A stretch of 44,236 nucleotides of DNA, taken from positions 1 through 44,236 of the forward strand of contig CAUFRO010000017.1 of NCBI GenBank assembly GCA_959027945.1, in the 5' to 3' direction. The notes beneath the pieces were generated by a model, which was not told the origin of the DNA, did not search any database, and worked only from the letters and a program-made list of their open reading frames with translations. The DNA is from an uncultured Collinsella sp. (GTDB lineage: Bacteria > Actinomycetota > Coriobacteriia > Coriobacteriales > Coriobacteriaceae). Made by a program: the position numbers and the translations under genes. Shown here piece after piece: positions 40,413 to 44,236 of this stretch. Position 1 is the stretch's first letter; every line of letters starts with the position of its first letter.

Positions 40413-40468
40413 CCGGGATTGGTCAATCTCGGCCGACTATATTTGGCTAAAATAATCCGACGCTAACA
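40413..40468 (-). repeat. IS21 right inverted end
   Basis: Inverted partner of 38093-38148. A further GGCTAAAAT word lies inside at about 40397-40405, an inner repeat as IS21 elements often carry. Confidence 0.85.
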
Positions 40469-40513
40469 CCAGCAAACCAATCCGAATCCTCGCTTGGTCG
40501 GGAGATAGTCCAA

Positions 40514-41290
40514 TTACCCCTTAAACACCATATCGTTGTGGTATTCAATAAACTCAGCTCGTGGGACAAATCGCTTCGGAAGCGTAATTGGCTTTCCGTT
40601 GTAGCGCCACAAATACTCATCCTCAGGTGTTTCATGTCCGACCACACCGGACACCACTATCTTTAGGTCCTTCGTAATGGTAATTAGCCCCCGATCGAAC
40701 GCCTTATCGTGCAATGCGTTCAAGAGCAATCCATTGTCGGGGGCAAGTCGCTCCGTTTTTGGATCAGAGACAATCCAGGGCTTGATATGGCTAGCAACCA
40801 ACAGAGCCTTGTTTGATAGCCCCGTCAAGCAGCATCTTGAATCGTAATTGACGAGCAAGGTATTTCGAAAGAACTCCTGGTTCACCCGCATCGAAACGAT
40901 TGCTTCGCGCTCTTTGCCCTCTGGCAAATCAAAGCCAATCGTCTCTTTCAACTCATCGCTTAGCGGTTCTTCAAAATCGAATCGATTGAGGAACACCTCG
41001 GTCGCTTCCTCGACGAGCTCATCGCCAGCAGAGGAATACTCAGCCCAAACCATCTCATCCATTTTGCTCGCATGGGTCATTCCAACCTTGCCGCGAGCGC
41101 GTCGACGCTCATCGAAAGACGAAAGATTCCAGATTTTTAGAGCGACTGCGCCCGGCGTTCTGCCAATGGCCTTAGCCAACGCCTGGACATCCTCGTTTGT
41201 ATCGTCGACCTTTTTTGATGGTAGGGCGAGGTACAAAAACAGAGCCGCAAGGGTTTCTTCCCTCGACCATTTGTCTCCACGGCCTGCCAT
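40514..41290 (-). CDS. HNH endonuclease (HNH_2 type)
   Basis: A 258-residue protein with a C-terminal HNH domain of the form found in many putative restriction endonucleases: YDSRCCLTGL, ASHIKPWIVS, then RLAPDNGLLLNALHDKAFDRG. The N-terminal part starts with WSREETLAALFLYLALPSKK and holds IGRTPGAVALKIWNLSS, a pattern widely seen in this group and probably DNA-binding. The start at 41290 has GAGGAG upstream. No methyltransferase is adjacent, so it may be an orphan (methyl-dependent) enzyme or act with the Abi gene 78 bp upstream on the same strand. The IS21 element sits just past its stop and left it whole. Confidence 0.87.
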   Translation of the reverse strand: MAGRGDKWSREETLAALFLYLALPSKKVDDTNEDVQALAKAIGRTPGAVALKIWNLSSFDERRRARGKVGMTHASKMDEMVWAEYSSAGDELVEEATEVFLNRFDFEEPLSDELKETIGFDLPEGKEREAIVSMRVNQEFFRNTLLVNYDSRCCLTGLSNKALLVASHIKPWIVSDPKTERLAPDNGLLLNALHDKAFDRGLITITKDLKIVVSGVVGHETPEDEYLWRYNGKPITLPKRFVPRAEFIEYHNDMVFKG

Positions 41291-41367
41291 GTTTGCTCCT
41301 CGCCCGCGCACCGATCACGTAATAGGTCCAGGATAATCCCGCGGGGGACCGCACTCGCTGCCTTTTC

Positions 41368-42384
41368 TCATTCGTCGGTGAATGGTTCACATAATGGCAC
41401 TCCCCCGCGCTCCTCATACCCGCGCTCGAGCTTCTTCCCAAGCTCCGCAGCGGGCAGATACGGCTCCCAAAGCGGGCATCCCTGCCAACCCTCCGCGAAC
41501 CCCATGCGGCGCAGCTCGTCGGCATCCAGCCTGTCTAGCAGCTCAAACAAACGTGTGCGCCAGCCTGTCTCGGGGGCGATGCGCTCCAGCAGGTAACTCA
41601 GGATGGTGAGTATGCCGAACATGTTGTCCGACCGCACCTGGTACGGCTCGTGCCACTCGGGATACTTCGACTTGGTGGGGATGGTCGGCCTGGTGCCAAG
41701 CCCTCTGTTCCACAGGCGGCCATGGTGTGCACATATGTTGCGAGCGGTGTTGATGGCCACGAGCCACGACTTCAACACGCGCGACGATACGCCCAGGTCC
41801 CCAGAGATTCTGTTCCTGATGTCAACCGACGCGCCGTTGTAGAGGCGAAGCATCGTGCCGAAGTCCATCAGGTTCACGAGGATCCAGTAGGGCGGCAGGT
41901 CATGCGCATCGCCGTAGGCCTCCTTGAAGTGGATGGCGAAGGGTTCACGCGAGCGGTCAAGCTCCTCGGTGCATCGTTCGATGAACTCACTGTACGCATC
42001 ACCCTCAAGGCGTGGGAGATTCTCGCGGTCGAAGAAGCCGAACGCTCCGGTCTTGCCCGCGAGCTCATAGGCCAGCTGCGTGCGGAAGTAGACCTCGACG
42101 CGCTCGATGGCGTCCAAGACGATGAGCCTGAACTGCCTGTCGAAGGTGTAGAGCTTCCAGATCTGGTCGAATGTCGTGCCCTCGACGAAACGCTCGTCCT
42201 TTTCGCCCTCCTTGTCTGCCTCTGGCTTGCGCTTGAAGATGTACCAGTAGCCGCTCAGGCGGTAATAGCCAACGTTTGCGAGGTGGGCGATAAGGTCATC
42301 GCGGTCTGCCACCAGGCCGCGCTCGACTATGAGCAGGTCGGCCTGCTCCTCGAAGGTCAGCCAGGGTTTCTTGTATTCCCCCAT
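41368..42384 (-). CDS. Abi_2 (AbiD/AbiF-like) abortive infection protein
   Basis: A 338-residue cytoplasmic protein of the Abi_2 family, which belongs to the HEPN ribonuclease superfamily. The family opening LLIVERGL and HLANVGYYRLSGYW lies within residues 17-48. The RxxxxH catalytic motif is RNICAHHGRLWNR with Arg215, Asn216 and His220. The C-terminal helices RSDNMFGILTILSYLL are duplicated in the remnant at 14112-14300. The start at 42384 has AGGAG upstream. A hairpin with a T-rich tail sits in its 5' leader. Relatives cleave RNA on phage infection; target and trigger here are unknown. Confidence 0.9.
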   Translation of the reverse strand: MGEYKKPWLTFEEQADLLIVERGLVADRDDLIAHLANVGYYRLSGYWYIFKRKPEADKEGEKDERFVEGTTFDQIWKLYTFDRQFRLIVLDAIERVEVYFRTQLAYELAGKTGAFGFFDRENLPRLEGDAYSEFIERCTEELDRSREPFAIHFKEAYGDAHDLPPYWILVNLMDFGTMLRLYNGASVDIRNRISGDLGVSSRVLKSWLVAINTARNICAHHGRLWNRGLGTRPTIPTKSKYPEWHEPYQVRSDNMFGILTILSYLLERIAPETGWRTRLFELLDRLDADELRRMGFAEGWQGCPLWEPYLPAAELGKKLERGYEERGGVPLCEPFTDE

Positions 42385-42404
42385 GGTGCTCCTGTGCTCG
42401 ATGC

Positions 42405-42455
42405 ATAAAAGAAGACCCGCCAGTGTGCATGCTCGAGAGCAGAGGCCGGGCGGGT
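42405..42455 (-). promoter_or_regulatory. Terminator-like hairpin in the abi leader
   Basis: On the minus strand ACCCGCC (complement of 42449-42455) pairs with GGCGGGT (complement of 42415-42421), followed by CTTCTTTTATG. It sits 20-70 bp before the Abi start. It may be an attenuator that keeps the gene silent, or the terminator of an upstream gene displaced by the IS30 element. Confidence 0.5.
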
Positions 42456-42560
42456 TTACTAAGGTCATTTTACCGCAGTCGAAGCCATTCTATACGGAAC
42501 TCCACGAGGAAAGTTTGCAAGCGGCCGCCTCCCTTGATTATCGACTTCATCCGAACACCT

Positions 42561-42596
42561 CCCACATTCATCCGCACATGTACGGATGAATGTGGG
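42561..42596. repeat. 14-bp palindrome at the left side of the IS30 element
   Basis: CCCACATTCATCCG (42561-42574) pairs perfectly with CGGATGAATGTGGG (42583-42596) around CACATGTA. A near copy of the inner word (TTCATCCGAACA) precedes it at about 42546-42557. It may be the element's left end, its target, or a hairpin that shields the transposase from outside transcription. Confidence 0.6.
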
Positions 42597-42649
42597 AACC
42601 CGATACCCTGAGGGCCGGATCGGCCGGCCCCGGGAGATCGGAGGACGGC

Positions 42650-43942
42650 ATGTCAGGAAAGAAGAAAAGTGGCTCCGCGAGGGCGGTCCCGAGGGCCTAC
42701 GGCAGGCTCACCAGGCACGAGCGGGACACGGTCCAGAGGATGCTGGAGCGCGGGGCCTCGTGCAGGGAGATCGCGAGGGAGCTGGGCAGGTCGCCCTCGA
42801 CGGTGAGCGCCGAGGTGGCGTCGCACAGGTTCGTGACGGCGCCGAAGTCCAGGCGCGGCGAGCGCGTCGACGGCTCGGCCGACCTGTCGGCGGCCTGCCC
42901 GCGCCTGGCGGCGTGGCCGCGCTGCTGCAACGGGTGCGGCCGGTACCGCGCGATCGGCTGCAAGCGCCGCCCGCACGTATTCTACGAGGCCCGCGCCGCG
43001 CAGCTGTGCGCCGACTCGGTGCTCGTCTCGTCCAGGCGCGGGATAGACGCCGACGAGCCCGCCGCGGCGGCCAGGCTGGAGACGATAAGGGACTGCCTGC
43101 GCCGGGGGCTCTCCCCCGAGCAGATGGCGGCGCGCAACGGCGGGCCGGTGGACATGTCGCCGTCGACCATCTACCGCTGGGTCGCGGCGGGCTACGACGG
43201 CATGACCAACATGGAGCTCAGGCGCAAGGTCGGCTACAGGCCGAGGAAGCGCGCCGCCGGCCGGGCGGCCACGCGCCACTCCGCCCGCAGGTCGCATGCC
43301 GCGTTCCTCGCCCTCGGGGAGGACGCGTGCGCCGCGGCCTGGGAGATGGACACCGTCGAAGGGGCCCGGGAGGACTCCGCCTGCCTGCTCACGCTGCTGC
43401 ACCGCCCCAGCAGGCTCCAGCTCGCGCTGCCGCTGGAGGAGAAGACCGCCGGGTGCGTCGCGGACGCCCTGGAGGGCGTCCGGGCCATCCTCGGCGCCGA
43501 CGGGACGCGCCGCGTGTTCCGCGCCGTCCTCACCGACAACGGCGCCGAGTTCTCCGACGAGGCGGCGATCGCGGCGCTGCTCGGCGAGGGGCCGGGCGAG
43601 ACGAGGCTGTTCTACTGCGACCCCAGGCGCAGCGACCAGAAGGGCGCCTGCGAGCGCAACCACGTCGAGATCAGGAAGCTGCTGCCCAAGGGCGCCGGAC
43701 TCAGGTTCGACCGGCTATCCCCGGCCGACATGGCGCTCGCCATGTCGCACGTGAACTCCGAGCCCCGCGGCGCGCTCGGCTTCTCGACGCCCGCGCGCGC
43801 CTTCAGGGCGATGCTCGGGGAGGACGCGGCGGCGCTGCTGGACGCCTACGGCGTGGGGGACGTGCCGCTCGGCGATCTCGACCTGACGCCGGGGCTCATC
43901 GAGAGGGCGCGCGCAGAGAGGGGCGATGCCCCGCTGGCCTAG
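42650..43942 (+). CDS. IS30-family transposase
   Basis: A 430-residue DDE transposase. The N-terminal helix-turn-helix (RLTRHERDTVQRMLERGAS, REIARELGRSPSTVSAEV) is followed by the second IS30 region (LSPEQMAARNGG, MSPSTIYRWV). The catalytic core shows Asp in WEMDTVEG, Asp in LTDNGAEFSD and Glu in GACERNHVEIRKLLPKG. Length is on the long side of the family. The start at 42650 has GGAGG upstream. Coding DNA is very GC-rich. No frameshift is seen. Confidence 0.94.
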   Translation: MSGKKKSGSARAVPRAYGRLTRHERDTVQRMLERGASCREIARELGRSPSTVSAEVASHRFVTAPKSRRGERVDGSADLSAACPRLAAWPRCCNGCGRYRAIGCKRRPHVFYEARAAQLCADSVLVSSRRGIDADEPAAAARLETIRDCLRRGLSPEQMAARNGGPVDMSPSTIYRWVAAGYDGMTNMELRRKVGYRPRKRAAGRAATRHSARRSHAAFLALGEDACAAAWEMDTVEGAREDSACLLTLLHRPSRLQLALPLEEKTAGCVADALEGVRAILGADGTRRVFRAVLTDNGAEFSDEAAIAALLGEGPGETRLFYCDPRRSDQKGACERNHVEIRKLLPKGAGLRFDRLSPADMALAMSHVNSEPRGALGFSTPARAFRAMLGEDAAALLDAYGVGDVPLGDLDLTPGLIERARAERGDAPLA

Positions 43943-44236
43943 CCTGGAAGAAAAACGGAATAGACGGACCGACCGTCCGGCTGAGTCTGGGAAGAGGTGC
44001 CGGGCGGCGGGCGGAGCATGGCCACCGGACCCATCGAAACACATCTCCACCGTTCCTTCAACTGGGAAAATGCCGCCCCCGCCCCCGGGTCCCGGATAGG
44101 ACCTCGGGGGCGTTCGACTAACTGCGGGAGCGTGCCGTCAGCTCAATGTGTTCGGCTGAGATCGGAAATCAACCTCAAGTGATCTTACTGAACATATGGC
44201 GCACCTTGTCCAGGCGGCTGTTTGGACGGCGGGGCT
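43943..44236. other. Right edge, no gene
   Basis: No gene recognised. It holds a small GACGG/CCGTC hairpin (about 43963-43977), the 13-bp hairpin at 44080-44112, and AT-richer DNA after 44140 that may already be flanking chromosome. Confidence 0.5.
44080..44112 (+). terminator. Hairpin after the IS30 transposase
   Basis: CGCCCCCGGGTCC (44080-44092) pairs with GGACCTCGGGGGCG (44099-44112, one bulge/mismatch) around a 6-nt loop. It lacks a T tract. Confidence 0.5.

Larger units (their letters stand above)
38093..40468 (+). mobile_element. Complete IS21-family insertion sequence
   Basis: The 2376-bp element is bounded by long inverted ends starting TGTTAGCG (38093) and ending CGCTAACA (40468). 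It carries istA and istB overlapping by ATGA. The flanks read CCAG on both sides (38089-38092 and 40469-40472), a 4-bp target duplication. Both transposase genes are intact, so the element could be active. GC content is much higher than in the flanking defence genes, so it has arrived separately. Confidence 0.92.
42561..44236 (+). mobile_element. IS30-family insertion sequence (borders uncertain)
   Basis: A complete IS30-type transposase gene is flanked on the left by a palindrome and on the right by a GC-rich hairpin. I could not match inverted ends on both sides, so the borders given are approximate, and the right end may lie beyond the window. Confidence 0.55.

Noticed and set aside
37498..41402. 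Shared 12-bp word CATAATGGCACT at about 37498 and 41391, similar to the 23-bp repeat unit
   Set aside because: Matches of this length are expected by chance in 44 kb; one lies inside the Abi coding region.
42586..44121. A 511-codon frame overlapping the IS30 transposase
   Set aside because: It is the +1 shadow of the transposase gene, extremely Arg/Gly-rich and without domain signs.

Overview
The window looks like chromosomal DNA of a high-GC gut actinobacterium of the Coriobacteriia, most likely Collinsella or a close relative. This rests on GC-rich codon use, the gene repertoire (a lactose/cellobiose-type PTS with a GH1 phospho-glycosidase, ROK glucokinase, manganese pyrophosphatase) and short intergenic motifs built on a GGGACAG/GGGACGG core. 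The genus is an inference from style, not a database match.

Left part (about 0.3-28 kb): mostly ordinary housekeeping genes. On the minus strand are nhaA (Na+/H+ antiporter), ppaC (Mn-dependent pyrophosphatase), a glucokinase, and a beta-glucoside PTS operon read as glycosidase, IIC, IIB, IIA. A divergent GntR/UTRA regulator and manA follow on the plus strand. Next come pcrA, a ChbG-like deacetylase, a DUF4143 AAA ATPase preceded by five 23-bp tandem repeats, uppP, a universal stress protein, a two-component system, an unassigned conserved protein, purH, an acetyltransferase, a large DUF2207 membrane protein and gluQ (probably leaderless). A DUF1778/GNAT toxin-antitoxin pair has its operator inside its promoter, and two overlapping metallophosphoesterase genes follow.

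Right part (about 29-44 kb): an accessory, defence-rich region. Gene wreckage (a sortase-anchored protein without its 5' end, a type I restriction fragment, a broken membrane-protein fragment) leads into a convergent HNH endonuclease / C5-cytosine methyltransferase pair with an N-terminal winged helix on the methyltransferase. Then comes an AAA ATPase plus S8 (subtilisin-like) protease pair resembling the IetA/IetS toxin-antitoxin and defence system. Two micro-genes (41 and 34 residues, very basic, each with a strong Shine-Dalgarno) are transcribed divergently from that pair. A complete IS21-family element with a 4-bp target duplication, a second HNH endonuclease, an Abi_2/HEPN abortive-infection protein and an IS30-family transposase complete the window. 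GC content swings strongly here: the IS genes are very GC-rich and the restriction genes clearly AT-richer than the core.

Links across the window: a truncated paralogue of the Abi gene lies next to the DUF4143 ATPase 27 kb away. A 36-bp dispersed repeat occurs three times (152-187, 22864-22899, 23062-23097). Several intergenic palindromes carry related GGGAC-core sequences, one of them inside the probable 5' leader of the PTS operon. No tRNA, rRNA or CRISPR array was recognised.
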